NCBI RefSeq assembly: GCF_000224005.2
Contig: NZ_CP007031.1
Location: 124,001-188,000 of the forward strand
DNA length: 64,000 nt
Direction: 5' to 3'
Source of the DNA: Marichromatium purpuratum 984
Lineage (GTDB): Bacteria; Pseudomonadota; Gammaproteobacteria; Chromatiales; Chromatiaceae
Positions 1 to 12,240 of the stretch are shown piece after piece. How positions within the stretch are numbered: the first letter of the stretch is position 1; every line of letters begins with the position of its first letter. Below the pieces are notes generated by a model. The model was not told the DNA's origin. It worked only from the letters and a program-made list of their open reading frames with translations, and did not search any database. Made by a program: the position numbers and the translations under genes.

Positions 1-240
1 CGCGGTGCCGCGCTGCTCGGCCTGCTCGACCCAGGTGCAGGAATGGCCTTCGAGGGCCGCACGTACCTGATCGCCGGCATGGCCGTGGACGACCACGATC
101 CGTGTCGGATCGATCGTCTCCGCCGCCTCGAGGACATGCGCGAGCAGTGGCTTGCCGGCCAGTGGATGGAGGACCTTGGGGAGTCTCGAACGCATCCGCT
201 TGCCGAGCCCGGCGGCCAGTATCACGACGCCTAACTTCAT
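1..240 (-). CDS. glmU: GlmU, N-terminal part (bifunctional UDP-GlcNAc pyrophosphorylase / GlcN-1-P acetyltransferase)
   Basis: Only the first 80 codons are inside the window; the gene runs off the left edge. The encoded start [18 protein letters not shown] carries the nucleotidyltransferase loop LAAGxGxRM, followed by [14 protein letters not shown], the signature of the GlmU uridylyltransferase domain. GlmU makes UDP-N-acetylglucosamine for peptidoglycan and lipopolysaccharide in the cytoplasm. It follows the atp operon on the same strand, as in E. coli and Pseudomonas, but a terminator and about 250 bp of non-coding DNA separate them, so it probably has its own promoter. No convincing promoter was found in 241-490. 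Confidence 0.93.
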   Translation of the reverse strand, partial: MKLGVVILAAGLGKRMRSRLPKVLHPLAGKPLLAHVLEAAETIDPTRIVVVHGHAGDQVRAALEGHSCTWVEQAEQRGTA

Positions 241-490
241 GCCTGAGTGATCCTCGCTGGAGTTATCGATAGGGTGAGACGCCCGTCATCTCGGGAGAGG
301 GTGCGCCGCTGGGGGCGGTCACGGGCATCTCGCTCGGTGGCTATCCTAGCCGTCTGGGGCACGTGTCGCGAGCACTGCTGCGCGCGCGTCGTCTTGGTGT
401 GTCGTCGCCATCTGGCTTACAGCGAGCATGCGCCGGGGGTTTCGTCAGCGTCAAGCGCGTCGTTGGCGAGAATAAGGCCCCTTGATCGAT

Positions 491-526
491 AAAAAAACGC
501 CCCGGCCTTGCGGGCGGGGCGTTTTC
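491..526 (-). terminator. Intrinsic terminator of the atp operon
   Basis: On the minus strand, GC-rich arms ACGCCCCG and CGGGGCGT enclose a short loop and are followed by seven T (seen as AAAAAAA at 491-497 on the plus strand). It lies about 35 bp beyond the atpC stop codon, the expected place for the end of the ATP synthase transcript. Confidence 0.85.
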
Positions 527-559
527 CTCGTGCAGTGCGCCGGACGTGGCGCGAGCGAA

Positions 560-985
560 TCAACCGCGCTTGGTCTTGCGCAGCTTCTCGATCGCACGCA
601 GCTGGGCGATCGCCTCGGCCAGTTCGGCCTGGGCCTTGGCGTACTCGAACCCGGCCTGTTGTCCGGCCAGTGCCTCCTCGGCGCGACGCTTGGCCTCCTG
701 GGCCGCCGCCTCGTCGAGGTTCGCGGCCCGGACCGCGGTGTCGGCAAGGACCGTGACCACGTTCGGCTGGACCTCGAGCATGCCGCCGGAGACGTAGAAA
801 TGCTCCTGCTCGCCCTGCTCGTTCTCCACTCGGACGTCGCCGGGCTTGAGACGGCTGATGAAGGCGGTGTGGCGGGGCGCGATGCCCACCTCACCCACTT
901 CCGCGCTGGCGTACACCATGGTCGCCTGCCCGGAGTGGATGGCGCCCTCTGCGCTCACGATATCGACGTGGATCGTCATTGCCAT
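560..985 (-). CDS. atpC: ATP synthase F1 epsilon subunit
   Basis: The 141-residue protein has the epsilon N-terminal beta-sandwich ([10 protein letters not shown]..., then [13 protein letters not shown]) and the C-terminal helical hairpin rich in Ala and Glu (residues about 90-135). Epsilon joins gamma in the rotating central stalk and restrains ATP hydrolysis. It is the last gene of the atp operon, 12 bp after atpD, and is followed by a strong terminator. Length and order match other proteobacteria, so the assignment is secure. Confidence 0.97.
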   Translation of the reverse strand: MAMTIHVDIVSAEGAIHSGQATMVYASAEVGEVGIAPRHTAFISRLKPGDVRVENEQGEQEHFYVSGGMLEVQPNVVTVLADTAVRAANLDEAAAQEAKRRAEEALAGQQAGFEYAKAQAELAEAIAQLRAIEKLRKTKRG

Positions 986-997
986 GGGTGGTCTCCG

Positions 998-2452
<1,455 letters not shown>

Positions 2453-2467
2453 TCAGCCGGCGGTGGG

Positions 2468-3337
2468 TCAAACCGCCGCGGCGCCGCTCACGATCTCGGA
2501 GATTTCCTGGGTGATAGCGGCCTGGCGCGCCTTGTTGTAGACGAGCTGGAGTTCGTCGATCAGGTTGCCGGCGTTGTCCGAGGCGGCCTTCATCGCGACC
2601 ATCCGCGCGGCCTGCTCGCAGGCGGCGTTCTCGACCACACCCTGATAGACCAGCGACTCGATGTAGCGGGTGAGCAGGGCATCGAGCACGGTGCGCGCGT
2701 CCGGTTCGTAGATGTAGTCCCAGTGGTAGGGCAACGCCTCCTCCGGTTTCTCGGCGGCGGCGATGGGCACCAGCTGGCGGATCTCCGGGCGCTGGGTCAT
2801 GGTGTTGACGAATTCGTTGCTGGCGACGTAGATCGCGTCGATCTCGCCGGCCTCGAAGGCGTCGAGCATCACCTTGACGGTGCCGATCAGGTCCTCGATG
2901 TGCGGGGTGTCGCCGAGGTGGGTCGCCTGCGCCAGCACCTTGCCGCCGAAGCGCTTGAAGAAGCCCAGCGCCTTGCTGCCGATGGCGCAGAACACCGGCT
3001 CGACGCCAGCGGCCTGCTGCTCCTTGATCTCGGCACTCAGACGGCGGAACAGGTTACTGTTGAGGCCGCCGCACAGGCCGCGATCGGAGGAAACCACGAT
3101 GTAGCCGACGCGCTTGCGCGGGCGTTCCGTGGCCATGAAGGAATGATGGTACTCGGGCGTCGCTTGCGCCAGGTGATGGATCACCTGGAGCATCTTGTCC
3201 GCGTAGGGCCGGGAGGCAGACATGCGATCCTGCGCCTTGCGCATCTTCGATGCTGCAACCATCTCCATGGCGGAAGTGATCTTCTGCGTGCTCTTGATGC
3301 TCGCAATCTTGGTGCGGATTTCTTTGGCGCCTGCCAT
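2468..3337 (-). CDS. atpG: ATP synthase F1 gamma subunit
   Basis: The 289-residue protein begins [20 protein letters not shown] and contains MEMVAASKM and [11 protein letters not shown], both hallmarks of gamma. The C-terminal helix ends [14 protein letters not shown]. Gamma is the rotating shaft that couples proton flow through the c-ring to the beta subunits. The frame stays open about 90 bp upstream, but the family start is the ATG at 3337, which has GGGAG about ten bases before it. A very strong hairpin (3431-3461) lies between atpA and this gene. Confidence 0.96.
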   Translation of the reverse strand: MAGAKEIRTKIASIKSTQKITSAMEMVAASKMRKAQDRMSASRPYADKMLQVIHHLAQATPEYHHSFMATERPRKRVGYIVVSSDRGLCGGLNSNLFRRLSAEIKEQQAAGVEPVFCAIGSKALGFFKRFGGKVLAQATHLGDTPHIEDLIGTVKVMLDAFEAGEIDAIYVASNEFVNTMTQRPEIRQLVPIAAAEKPEEALPYHWDYIYEPDARTVLDALLTRYIESLVYQGVVENAACEQAARMVAMKAASDNAGNLIDELQLVYNKARQAAITQEISEIVSGAAAV

Positions 3338-3430
3338 TTGATCAAGCTCCCAGCTTTCAGCGCCCGATCCCCGACTCGAAGGTCGGTCGCGGCGCCTGTT
3401 TGATTCGGGTCGGTTGTAAGGTCTCGACAA

Positions 3431-3461
3431 CGCCCGACCGCCGCGGGGCGGCGGTCGGGCG
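3431..3461 (-). other. 14-bp perfect hairpin between atpA and atpG
   Basis: Bases 3431-3444 and 3448-3461 are exact reverse complements (14 bp, almost all G/C) around a three-base loop. It lies in the 141-bp gap between the atpA stop and the atpG start. On the transcribed strand it is followed by TTGTCG rather than a T tract, so it is more likely a partial attenuator or an mRNA processing and stability element than a full terminator. Confidence 0.75.
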
Positions 3462-3478
3462 CATGTGGATGCGGGCGC

Positions 3479-5020
3479 TTACCAAGTATTGTTCGCCTTG
3501 AAATCCTTGAGCGCCGCGTGCAGACCCTGCTGGATCTCGTCGTTGAAACCGCCGGTCGAGTCGATCTTGCCGAGCAGCTCGGCCTGCTGGGACTTCATGT
3601 AGCCCTGCAGCGCCGCCTCGAAGTCGACGACCTTGGTGACTTCGACGTCGTCGAGGTAGCCCTCGTTGGCGGCGAACAGCGAGACGGCCATCTGGCCGAC
3701 GCTCATCGGCGAGTACTGCGCCTGCTTCATCAGCTCGGTGACGCGCTCACCGCGCTCGAGCTGCTTGCGGGTGGTCTCGTCGAGATCGGAGGCGAACTGC
3801 GAGAAGGCCGCCAGCTCGCGATACTGCGCGAGTGCCAGACGGATACCGCCGCCGAGTTTCTTGATCGCCTTGGTCTGGGCCGCACCACCGACTCGCGACA
3901 CCGACAGACCAGCGTTGATGGCTGGACGGATACCCGAGTTGAAGAGGTCGGTCTCGAGGAAGATCTGACCGTCGGTGATCGAGATCACGTTGGTCGGGAC
4001 GAATGCCGAGACGTCGCCGGCCTGAGTCTCGATGATCGGCAGCGCGGTGAGCGAGCCGGTCTTGCCCTTGACGGCACCGTTGGTCGCCTTCTCCACGTAG
4101 TCGGGATTGACGCGCGCGGCGCGCTCGAGCAGACGCGAGTGCAGGTAGAAGACGTCACCGGGGTAGGCTTCACGACCCGGCGGACGACGCAGCAGCAGCG
4201 ACACCTGACGGTAGGCCCAGGCCTGCTTGGTGAGGTCGTCGTAGACGATCAGCGCGTCCTCGCCCTTGTCGCGGAAGTACTCACCCATCGAGCAGCCGGC
4301 GTAGGGCGCGATGAACTGCATCGCGGCCGAGTCGGAGGCGCCGGCGGAGACGATGATGGTGTGATCCATCGCGCCGTGCTCTTCGAGCTTGCGCACCAGT
4401 GCCGCGATGGTCGAGTTCTTCTGACCGACCGCGACGTAGATGCACTTAACGCCGGTGTCCTTCTGGTTGATGATCGCGTCGATCGCCACCGCGGTCTTAC
4501 CGGTCTGGCGGTCGCCGATGATCAGCTCACGCTGGCCACGACCGACCGGCACCATGGCGTCGATCGCCTTGAGACCGGTCTGCATCGGCTCGTCGACCGA
4601 CTGACGGGCGATGACGCCGGGCGCGAGCTTCTCGATTGGAGAGGTGGCCGCAGCCTCGATCGGGCCCTTGCCGTCGATCGGGTTGCCGAGCGCGTCGACC
4701 ACGCGGCCGAGCAGGCCCTCACCGACCGGTACCTCGAGCACGCGCCCGGTGCAGCGCACCCAGTCGCCCTCGGAGAGGTTGGTGTAGTCGCCGAGCACCA
4801 CCGCGCCGACCGAGTCGCGCTCGAGGTTCAGCGCCAGGCCGTAGGTGTTGCCGGGGAACTCCAGCATCTCGTAGTACTGAGCGTCGGACAGGCCGTGAAT
4901 ACGCACGATGCCGTCGGTCAGGCTGACGATGGTGCCCTCGGTCCGGGCCTCGGTTTGAAGATCGTATTTCTCGATCTTCTGCTTGATGAGATCACTGATC
5001 TCGGAAGGATTCAGTTGCAT
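3479..5020 (-). CDS. atpA: ATP synthase F1 alpha subunit
   Basis: The 513-residue protein has the N-terminal [17 protein letters not shown] helix, the P-loop [13 protein letters not shown] near residue 170, [16 protein letters not shown], and [28 protein letters not shown], all characteristic of alpha. Alpha alternates with beta in the hexameric head, holds a non-catalytic nucleotide and anchors the delta stalk. Its start is 13 bp from the atpH stop. Expression relative to atpG may be adjusted by the hairpin just downstream. Confidence 0.98.
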   Translation of the reverse strand: MQLNPSEISDLIKQKIEKYDLQTEARTEGTIVSLTDGIVRIHGLSDAQYYEMLEFPGNTYGLALNLERDSVGAVVLGDYTNLSEGDWVRCTGRVLEVPVGEGLLGRVVDALGNPIDGKGPIEAAATSPIEKLAPGVIARQSVDEPMQTGLKAIDAMVPVGRGQRELIIGDRQTGKTAVAIDAIINQKDTGVKCIYVAVGQKNSTIAALVRKLEEHGAMDHTIIVSAGASDSAAMQFIAPYAGCSMGEYFRDKGEDALIVYDDLTKQAWAYRQVSLLLRRPPGREAYPGDVFYLHSRLLERAARVNPDYVEKATNGAVKGKTGSLTALPIIETQAGDVSAFVPTNVISITDGQIFLETDLFNSGIRPAINAGLSVSRVGGAAQTKAIKKLGGGIRLALAQYRELAAFSQFASDLDETTRKQLERGERVTELMKQAQYSPMSVGQMAVSLFAANEGYLDDVEVTKVVDFEAALQGYMKSQQAELLGKIDSTGGFNDEIQQGLHAALKDFKANNTW

Positions 5021-5033
5021 GGCGGTGTCCCGT

Positions 5034-5573
5034 TCAGAATTGCAATGCGTTGGCGAGTCGGTCGATCTTGCCGCGGACCGTGTCGTCGATCACCAGGTCC
5101 CCGGCACGGATCTCCAGCCCACCAATCAGCGCGCTGTCGGTCTCGACCGTGAGCTCCACCTGCCCGCCAAGACGCGAGGACAGTGCGGTGGCGAGCGCCG
5201 CGCGTTGCGCCTCGTCGATCTCGAACGCACTGCGTACGGTCACGCGCCGCATGCCCTCGTCGGCGCTGCGGCTGACTTCGAACAGGCGGGCGATCTCGGG
5301 GACGGCCGCCAGGCGTGCCTTGTCGGCGAGCAACCGGAGCAGGTTGGCAGCCTCCTCCGGCAGGTTCTCGCCACAGACTTCGAGGGTGATGTCGCGGATG
5401 GTCTCGCGGGACACGTTGGGGTTGGCGATCAGCGCGACCATCTGCGGGTCGCCGGCCACCGCGGCCAACCGCCCGAGTGCGTCGGACCATGCCTCGACCT
5501 GTCCGGTTTCCTTCGCGCGCTCGAAGGCCGCCTCGGCATAAGGCCGTGCGATGGTGGTGATGTCTCCGGCCAT
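5034..5573 (-). CDS. atpH: ATP synthase F1 delta subunit
   Basis: The 179-residue protein begins [22 protein letters not shown], the typical delta (OSCP-like) start, and has the C-terminal domain segment [23 protein letters not shown]. Delta sits on top of the alpha/beta head and holds it to the peripheral stalk b subunits. The gene lies 9 bp from atpF and 13 bp from atpA. Length and sequence are standard. Confidence 0.96.
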   Translation of the reverse strand: MAGDITTIARPYAEAAFERAKETGQVEAWSDALGRLAAVAGDPQMVALIANPNVSRETIRDITLEVCGENLPEEAANLLRLLADKARLAAVPEIARLFEVSRSADEGMRRVTVRSAFEIDEAQRAALATALSSRLGGQVELTVETDSALIGGLEIRAGDLVIDDTVRGKIDRLANALQF

Positions 5574-5582
5574 GGGTATTCC

Positions 5583-6053
5583 CTAGAGCTGCTTTGCGAA
5601 CGAGTCGACGATCGACTTGTGGGCGTCGACGTTGATCTCCTTCTGGAGGATCTTCTCCGCTGCCGCGACGGCGAGCGTGGAGACGCGCTCACGCAGCTCT
5701 TCGCGTGCGCGGTTGGTCTCCTGATCGATCTCGGCACGCGCCGCGGCGAGCAGTCGATCGCCCTCGGTCCGGGCGTCGCTCTTGGCCTCCTCGACGATGT
5801 CGGTGGCCCGCTTCTGGGCCTGACCGACGATCTCGGCGGCGGAGACCTTGGCCTCCTTCATCAGCTCGAGTGCGCGTTGCTCCCCGAGGGCCTGCTCCTG
5901 ATGGCCACGTTCGGCGGCGGCGAGGCCTTCGGCGATCTTGGCCTTGCGCTCCGCCAACGCGTTGACGATGGGCGGCCACACATACTTCATACAGAACCCG
6001 ACGAACACCGCGAAGGTGATCATCTGGGCAAACAGAGTCAGATTGATATTCAT
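5583..6053 (-). CDS. atpF: ATP synthase Fo b subunit
   Basis: The 156-residue protein has one N-terminal membrane helix (MNINLTLFAQMITFAVFVGF), then a long polar coiled coil rich in Ala, Glu, Lys and Arg from about residue 30 to the end. Two copies form the peripheral stalk that prevents the F1 head from turning. There is a single b gene and no b' partner, so a homodimer is expected. It is followed 9 bp later by atpH. Confidence 0.96.
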   Translation of the reverse strand: MNINLTLFAQMITFAVFVGFCMKYVWPPIVNALAERKAKIAEGLAAAERGHQEQALGEQRALELMKEAKVSAAEIVGQAQKRATDIVEEAKSDARTEGDRLLAAARAEIDQETNRAREELRERVSTLAVAAAEKILQKEINVDAHKSIVDSFAKQL

Positions 6054-6125
6054 ACCTATGCCTCTTGCCTGAGCCTCATGTGGGCGAGGAGTCTTCTCGG
6101 CCCGCGGGAGGGAGCAGGATGCGCG

Positions 6126-6428
<303 letters not shown>

Positions 6429-6439
6429 AAAAACGGGGT

Positions 6440-7312
<873 letters not shown>

Positions 7313-7318
7313 TCATTC

Positions 7319-7699
7319 TCACTTCGTGTTTCGTTTGGCCTGTTGGGCCGCGATCAGGATCGGCATCACTTGCATGAGGAGGTAGGCCCCCAGCAATGCC
7401 GGTATGTTCAGGTCGTCGAATGTTGCGAAGGCAACGACGAACAAACCCAGGACCAACGCGATCTTTGCGACTTCGGCACGATAAAAACGCCTGACCAAAC
7501 GCTCGGGCGCCTGGGCGCGATAAGCGCGAAAGACCCAGGCCGCGAGCATGGCGTTGGCCAGCAGGCAGGATCCAGAACCTATGAGGACCGATAGTGCAAC
7601 GGAGCGACCGAACGGCAGGGCGAGTAGCACCGACACCAGGCTGAGGATCGTCTGTATTTTCAGGACGTTCCCGGCCTGAAGCGCATCCGGCTGTTGCAT
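7319..7699 (-). CDS. atpI: ATP synthase subunit I (AtpI)
   Basis: The 126-residue protein has four predicted membrane helices, about residues 13-32, 37-58, 77-93 and 99-118. Position at the head of the operon, size and the FRAEVAKIALVLGLF-like third helix fit AtpI. AtpI is thought to help assemble the c-ring. The ATG is about 38 bp downstream of the predicted transcription start of the strong promoter at 7744-7772. The ribosome-binding site is weak, in keeping with low production of this subunit. Confidence 0.9.
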   Translation of the reverse strand: MQQPDALQAGNVLKIQTILSLVSVLLALPFGRSVALSVLIGSGSCLLANAMLAAWVFRAYRAQAPERLVRRFYRAEVAKIALVLGLFVVAFATFDDLNIPALLGAYLLMQVMPILIAAQQAKRNTK

Positions 7700-7743
7700 C
7701 AGATCATCGTGGTTTGGTTGAGCGCGTCGCTCACCGGACGCGA

Positions 7744-7772
7744 AGTATAGGGGATCGCTAATATCGGGTCAA
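7744..7772 (-). promoter_or_regulatory. Predicted sigma70-type promoter of the atp operon
   Basis: Read on the minus strand, TTGACC (7772-7767) and TATACT (7749-7744) are separated by exactly 17 bp. Each box matches five of six consensus bases. It points into atpI, which begins about 45 bp downstream. It is the best housekeeping promoter seen in the window. Confidence 0.8.
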
Positions 7773-7923
7773 TGTAACCGCGGCGTGCTCGGAGCCTTGC
7801 CCGGCGCGGGTTTCGGGCCGATGACGAAGGCCTCGGTGAACTCGCCCTCGGGGCTGGATCCCTTTGATCGAAGCGGTGTTTCGCCATCCCTCTCGAAGGC
7901 GTCGACCTGACCCGGTGCACTGC

Positions 7924-8838
7924 TCAGCGGATGTGGCCGAGGATGCCGTCGAGTTCGTCGAGACTGGTGTAGCTGATCACCAGCTTGCCGTTGCCACGGC
8001 TGCCGTGCTGGATCTGCACCTCGGCGCCGAGCCGGTCGGTGAGATCGTTCTGCAGTCGGCGGATGTCGGGGTCGGTCTCTCCCTTCCGCCCCGCTGTCGC
8101 CACCGGGTTCTCGCCCTGTTGCTGCCGTCGCACCAGTCGCTCGGTGTCGCGCACCGAGAGTCCGCCGGCGACCACCTGCCGGGCGAGCGCGCACTGTACC
8201 TGCTCTTTGACCCCGAGCAGGGCACGGGCATGGCCCATCTCCAAGCGGCCATGGTCGAGGTGGTCCTTGACCTCGGGTTCGAGTTCGAGCAGGCGCAGCA
8301 GGTTGGAGATGGTGGTGCGCGACTTGCCGACCGCCTCGGCCACCTCCTGATGGGTGAGTTCGAACTCCTCGACCAGACGGTGCAGCGCGGTGGCCTCTTC
8401 CAGCGGATTGAGGTCGGCGCGCTGGATGTTCTCGATCAGCGCGATGGCCAGCGCGCTGGTGGCGTCGAGTTCGCGCACCAGTGCCGGGATCTCGCTGAGA
8501 CCGGCCTGCTGACAGGCGCGCCAGCGCCGCTCGCCGGCGACGATCTCGTAGCGCCCCTCGGCCAGCGGTCGCGCCAGGATCGGCTGCAGCACGCCCTGGG
8601 CGCGGATCGACTCGGCCAACTCGCGCAGCGCCTCGGGGTCGAAGTCGCGGCGTGGTTGATAGCGCCCGCGCTGCAGCTGCTCGAGCGGCAGGCGCACGAT
8701 GCGATCGCCGGGCTGGGCGGTGGCGACGGCCCCGGACTGGGAGGCGGTCTCGGCACCGCCACGGGTGGCGCCGAGCAGGGCGTCGAGTCCGCGCCCCAGC
8801 CCCTTCTTCTTGTTCGATCGGGTGGTTTCCTGGTCCAT
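7924..8838 (-). CDS. parB: Chromosome-partitioning protein ParB
   Basis: The 304-residue protein has an N-terminal KKKGLGRGLDALLG segment, which in this family contacts ParA, then the ParB/Srx domain with RYQPRRDF and GERRWRACQQAGL, and a helix-turn-helix around LTHQEVAEAVGKSRTTISNLLRLL. ParB binds parS, spreads on DNA using CTP and works with ParA to segregate the origin region. The ATG at 8838 directly follows the parA stop. No perfect parS site was seen by eye in this window. Confidence 0.96.
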   Translation of the reverse strand: MDQETTRSNKKKGLGRGLDALLGATRGGAETASQSGAVATAQPGDRIVRLPLEQLQRGRYQPRRDFDPEALRELAESIRAQGVLQPILARPLAEGRYEIVAGERRWRACQQAGLSEIPALVRELDATSALAIALIENIQRADLNPLEEATALHRLVEEFELTHQEVAEAVGKSRTTISNLLRLLELEPEVKDHLDHGRLEMGHARALLGVKEQVQCALARQVVAGGLSVRDTERLVRRQQQGENPVATAGRKGETDPDIRRLQNDLTDRLGAEVQIQHGSRGNGKLVISYTSLDELDGILGHIR

Positions 8839-8839
8839 G

Positions 8840-9628
8840 TCAGGCGGCGTTGCGGCCCTTCTGCTGGCGGCGCAGCACCTCGCTGGCCAGCGCCATGTAG
8901 GCGATCGCGCCCTTGGAGGACGGATCATAGAGCTGGGCCGGCATGCCGTGGCTGGGGGCCTCGGCGAGGCGCACGTTGCGCGGGATGATGGTGCGGTAGA
9001 CCTTGTCCTTGAAGTGCGTGATGAGCTGCGTCGAGACCTGGTTGGCGAGGTTGTTGCGCGGGTCGTGCATGGTGCGCAGGATGCCCTCGACACGCAGCGT
9101 CTCGTTGCGGTTGGCACGGATCTGCTCGATGGTGTCGAGCAGCGCCGAGAGCCCCTCGAGGGCGTAGTACTCGCACTGGATCGGGATCAGCACCCCGCGC
9201 GCGGCGACCAGGGCGTTGACGGTGAGCATGTTGAGCGAGGGCGGACAGTCGACGACCACCAGCTCATAGGCTTGGGCGGCGCGTTCGAGCACCCGCGCCA
9301 GACGGTGCTCGCGGTCGGGCGAGTCGATCAGCCCGACCTCGGCGGCGGTGAGATCGGCGTTGGCCGGCAGCAGGTCGAAACCGGGCGAGGGCTCGGTGAT
9401 GCGCTGCAGGCAGTCGGCGATCGGGATATCGCTGAGCAGCAGGTCGCAGCTCGAGTGCTCGAGCGCGTGCTTGTCGACGCCACAGCCCATGGTGGCGTTG
9501 CCCTGGGGGTCGAGATCGACCAGCAGCACGCGTCGCTTCATCGCCGCCAGACAGGCGGCGAGGTTGACCGCGGTCGTCGTCTTGCCGACTCCGCCCTTCT
9601 GATTGGCGATGGCGATGATGTTGACCAT
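8840..9628 (-). CDS. parA: Chromosome-partitioning ATPase ParA (Soj)
   Basis: The 262-residue protein has the deviant Walker A motif KGGVGKTT at residues 11-18, the Walker A' region VLLVDLDPQGNAT and the Walker B segment YELVVVDCPPSL. These define the ParA/MinD class of ATPases that form dynamic gradients on the nucleoid. It lies 7 bp after rsmG and 1 bp before parB. The chromosomal context makes a plasmid-type system unlikely. Confidence 0.96.
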   Translation of the reverse strand: MVNIIAIANQKGGVGKTTTAVNLAACLAAMKRRVLLVDLDPQGNATMGCGVDKHALEHSSCDLLLSDIPIADCLQRITEPSPGFDLLPANADLTAAEVGLIDSPDREHRLARVLERAAQAYELVVVDCPPSLNMLTVNALVAARGVLIPIQCEYYALEGLSALLDTIEQIRANRNETLRVEGILRTMHDPRNNLANQVSTQLITHFKDKVYRTIIPRNVRLAEAPSHGMPAQLYDPSSKGAIAYMALASEVLRRQQKGRNAA

Positions 9629-9635
9629 GCTCGAC

Positions 9636-10292
9636 TCAGTCGTTCTCGATGGCGATCAGGTGACGCGGGCCGTCGAGGAAGGGCACCTGCAGGCGGTGCA
9701 CGGTGAACGGCTCGGTCGGTAGCTCGGCGGCGTCGACCTCGGGGTGGTGCGCGCGCATCAGCAGCAGCCGGCCCGGTGTGTCCAGCAGGCCGGTCTCGCG
9801 TACACGCAGCACGTCGGTGGCGGCAACCGCACGGCTGACAATGGTACTGAATTTTTCCCCCGGCCGGTACGTCTCGATCCGCGCCTGCACCGGCTCGGCG
9901 TTGGCGAGGCCGAGTTCGAGCACCGCCTGGCGCACGAAGCGCACCTTCTTGCCGTTGCTGTCGAGCAGCCGGACCCGGCACTCGGGGACGGCGATCGCCA
10001 GCACCAGACCGGGCAGGCCGGGGCCAGTGCCGAGGTCGAGCACGCGCTCGCCGAGCAGGTGCGGCAGCACCGCCAGGCTGTCGAGCAGGTGACGCACCAC
10101 CATCTCGTCGGGGTCGCGTACCGCAGTGAGGTTGTAGGCGCGGTTCCAGCGCACCAGCAACTGCAGATAGTCGATCAGCTGGTTGTGCTGGGCCGCCGTC
10201 GGCGCGATCCCCAGCGCCGCGCAGCCGGCCTGCAGCCGCTCGCCGAGGCGCTCGCGCTGGGCCGGGGTGAGATCGGTGTTCGCGCCGCTCAT
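9636..10292 (-). CDS. rsmG: 16S rRNA (guanine527-N7)-methyltransferase RsmG
   Basis: The 218-residue protein has the SAM-binding motif [17 protein letters not shown] and downstream [12 protein letters not shown], typical of RsmG (GidB). The N-terminal [20 protein letters not shown] is also a family hallmark. It methylates G527 in 16S rRNA; loss of this mark gives low-level streptomycin resistance in other bacteria. Its start overlaps the mnmG stop by 4 bp, so translation is probably coupled. Confidence 0.95.
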   Translation of the reverse strand: MSGANTDLTPAQRERLGERLQAGCAALGIAPTAAQHNQLIDYLQLLVRWNRAYNLTAVRDPDEMVVRHLLDSLAVLPHLLGERVLDLGTGPGLPGLVLAIAVPECRVRLLDSNGKKVRFVRQAVLELGLANAEPVQARIETYRPGEKFSTIVSRAVAATDVLRVRETGLLDTPGRLLLMRAHHPEVDAAELPTEPFTVHRLQVPFLDGPRHLIAIEND

Positions 10293-12163
10293 GCCGGGTG
10301 CCGCTTGAGATGGATCAGCAGCAGCGACACCGCCGCCGGGGTCACCCCGGGGATGCGTGCGGCCTGACCGATGGTGGCCGGACGGGTCTGACAGAGCTTC
10401 TCGCGCACCTCGGCGGAGAGACCGCGCACCGCGGCGAAATCGAAGGTCTCGGGCAAGGACTTGTCCTCCTGGGCGCGCTGACGGGCGATCTCGTCGCGCT
10501 GGCGGGCGATGTAACCGGCATAGCGGGTCTGGATCTCGACCTGCTCGGCGACCTCGGGGGCGACCGGGTGATCCGCGGTATCGATCAACACGTTGACCCC
10601 GGCGTGGTCGACGCCGGGACGGGCGAGCAGGTCGAGCGCGCGCGTCTCGCGCCGCAGCGGCTCGCCGAGCACCGCCTGCATGTGTGCCGGGTCGATCCGG
10701 TCGGGACGGACGATGGCTGCGGCGAGGCGCGCGCGCTCGCGCTCGATCGCCTCGCGCTTGGCCTCGAAGCGCGCCCAGCGTTCGTCGTCGACCAACCCGA
10801 GCGCGCGTCCGCTCTCGGTCAGGCGCAGGTCGGCGTTGTCCTCGCGCAGCATCAGCCGGTACTCGGCGCGGCTGGTGAACATGCGATAGGGCTCGTTGGT
10901 GCCGCGGGTGACCAGATCATCGACCATCACCCCGATGTAGGCCTCGTCGCGACGCGGCACCCAGGGCGACTCTTCGCGCAGCCGGCGCACCGCGTTGATG
11001 CCGGCGAGCAGCCCCTGGGCGGCGGCCTCCTCGTAGCCGGTGGTGCCGTTGATCTGACCGGCGAGGAACAGCCCCTGGAGCTGGCGCGTCTCCAGCCCCG
11101 GGGCGAGGTCGCGCGGATCGAAGAAGTCGTACTCGATGGCATAGCCGGGGCGGGTGATGTGGGCCTGCTCCAGCCCCGGGATCGAGCGTACCAGCGCCTC
11201 CTGCACGTCGTAGGGCAGGCTGGTGGAGATGCCGTTGGGATAGACCTCGTGGGTGTCGAGCCCCTCGGGCTCGAGGAACACCTGGTGCGAGTCCTTGTCG
11301 GCGAAGCGTACGATCTTGTCCTCGATCGAGGGACAGTAACGCGGGCCGATGCTGTCGATCACCCCGGTGTAGAGCGGCGAGCGCGACAGCCCGGCGCGGA
11401 TGATCTCGTGGGTGTGGGCATTGGTATAGGCGATGTGACAGCTCACCTGCGGCGGGTGCTCGGCGGCGCTGCCGAGGAAGGAGAACACCGGCACCGGGTC
11501 GTCGCCGGGCTGCTCGGCGAGCCGTGTGTAGTCGATGCTGCGCGCGTCGAGACGCGGCGGCGTGCCGGTCTTGAGCCGCTCGATCCGCGGCATCAGTTCA
11601 CGCAGTCGCGCGGCCAGGGCGTTGGACGGTGGATCCCCGGCGCGCCCGCCCTCATAGTTGCTGAGACCGATATGGATGCGCCCGCCGAGAAAGGTGCCGA
11701 CAGTCAGCACCACCGCCCGGGCACGGAAGCGCAGTCCCATCTGGGTGCTGACCCCGGCCACCCGGTCGCCCTCGACGATGAGGTCGTCGACGGTCTGCTG
11801 GAACACCCGCAGCCCGGGCTGGGACTCGAGCGCCGCGCGCACCACGGTGCGATAGCGGATGCGGTCGGCCTGGGCGCGGGTGGCGCGCACCGCCGGACCC
11901 TTGCTGGCGTTGAGGGTGCGGAACTGGATCCCGGCGCGGTCGGTGGCGCGTGCCATCAGCCCGCCGAGGGCGTCGATCTCGCGCACCAGATGGCCCTTGC
12001 CGATACCGCCGATGGCGGGGTTGCAGCTCATGTTGCCGAGGGTGTCGACGTTCTGCGTCAGCAGCAGGGTCTGCGCGCCTGCGCGTGCCGCCGCGAGCGC
12101 CGCCTCGGTGCCCGCGTGACCGCCTCCAACCACGATGACGTCGTACTGATCGCTCGCAAACAT
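10289..12163 (-). CDS. mnmG: tRNA uridine-5-carboxymethylaminomethyl modification enzyme MnmG (GidA)
   Basis: The 624-residue protein opens with the FAD-binding [21 protein letters not shown] and contains [32 protein letters not shown] and [15 protein letters not shown], all MnmG signatures. With MnmE it installs the cmnm5 group at the wobble uridine of tRNAs, using FAD and methylenetetrahydrofolate. It is the first gene of the mnmG-rsmG-parAB group. The 77 bp upstream, shared with the divergent MoxR gene, contain no DnaA-box cluster. Confidence 0.97.
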   Translation of the reverse strand: MFASDQYDVIVVGGGHAGTEAALAAARAGAQTLLLTQNVDTLGNMSCNPAIGGIGKGHLVREIDALGGLMARATDRAGIQFRTLNASKGPAVRATRAQADRIRYRTVVRAALESQPGLRVFQQTVDDLIVEGDRVAGVSTQMGLRFRARAVVLTVGTFLGGRIHIGLSNYEGGRAGDPPSNALAARLRELMPRIERLKTGTPPRLDARSIDYTRLAEQPGDDPVPVFSFLGSAAEHPPQVSCHIAYTNAHTHEIIRAGLSRSPLYTGVIDSIGPRYCPSIEDKIVRFADKDSHQVFLEPEGLDTHEVYPNGISTSLPYDVQEALVRSIPGLEQAHITRPGYAIEYDFFDPRDLAPGLETRQLQGLFLAGQINGTTGYEEAAAQGLLAGINAVRRLREESPWVPRRDEAYIGVMVDDLVTRGTNEPYRMFTSRAEYRLMLREDNADLRLTESGRALGLVDDERWARFEAKREAIERERARLAAAIVRPDRIDPAHMQAVLGEPLRRETRALDLLARPGVDHAGVNVLIDTADHPVAPEVAEQVEIQTRYAGYIARQRDEIARQRAQEDKSLPETFDFAAVRGLSAEVREKLCQTRPATIGQAARIPGVTPAAVSLLLIHLKRHPA

Positions 12164-12240
12164 GTCAGGGAACCCGATCCGATGAAGCCCTTCAGTTTAA
12201 CCCATATCCATGCGCGCGCGGCGGCGCCGGGAGCCTCTGC

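Noticed and set aside
3518..5152. Plus-strand open frame of 544 codons opposite atpA
   Set aside because: Mirror of the atpA coding sequence; composition rich in Leu, Val, Gly, Asp and Arg without any domain pattern.
7700..9640. parS site near parAB
   Set aside because: I looked for TGTTTCACGTGAAACA-like palindromes around the genes and saw none; a computed search over the whole genome is needed.
12164..12240. Possible oriC between mnmG and the MoxR gene, by analogy with E. coli gidA
   Set aside because: Only 77 bp, GC-rich, and no DnaA box or A/T-rich repeat is present.
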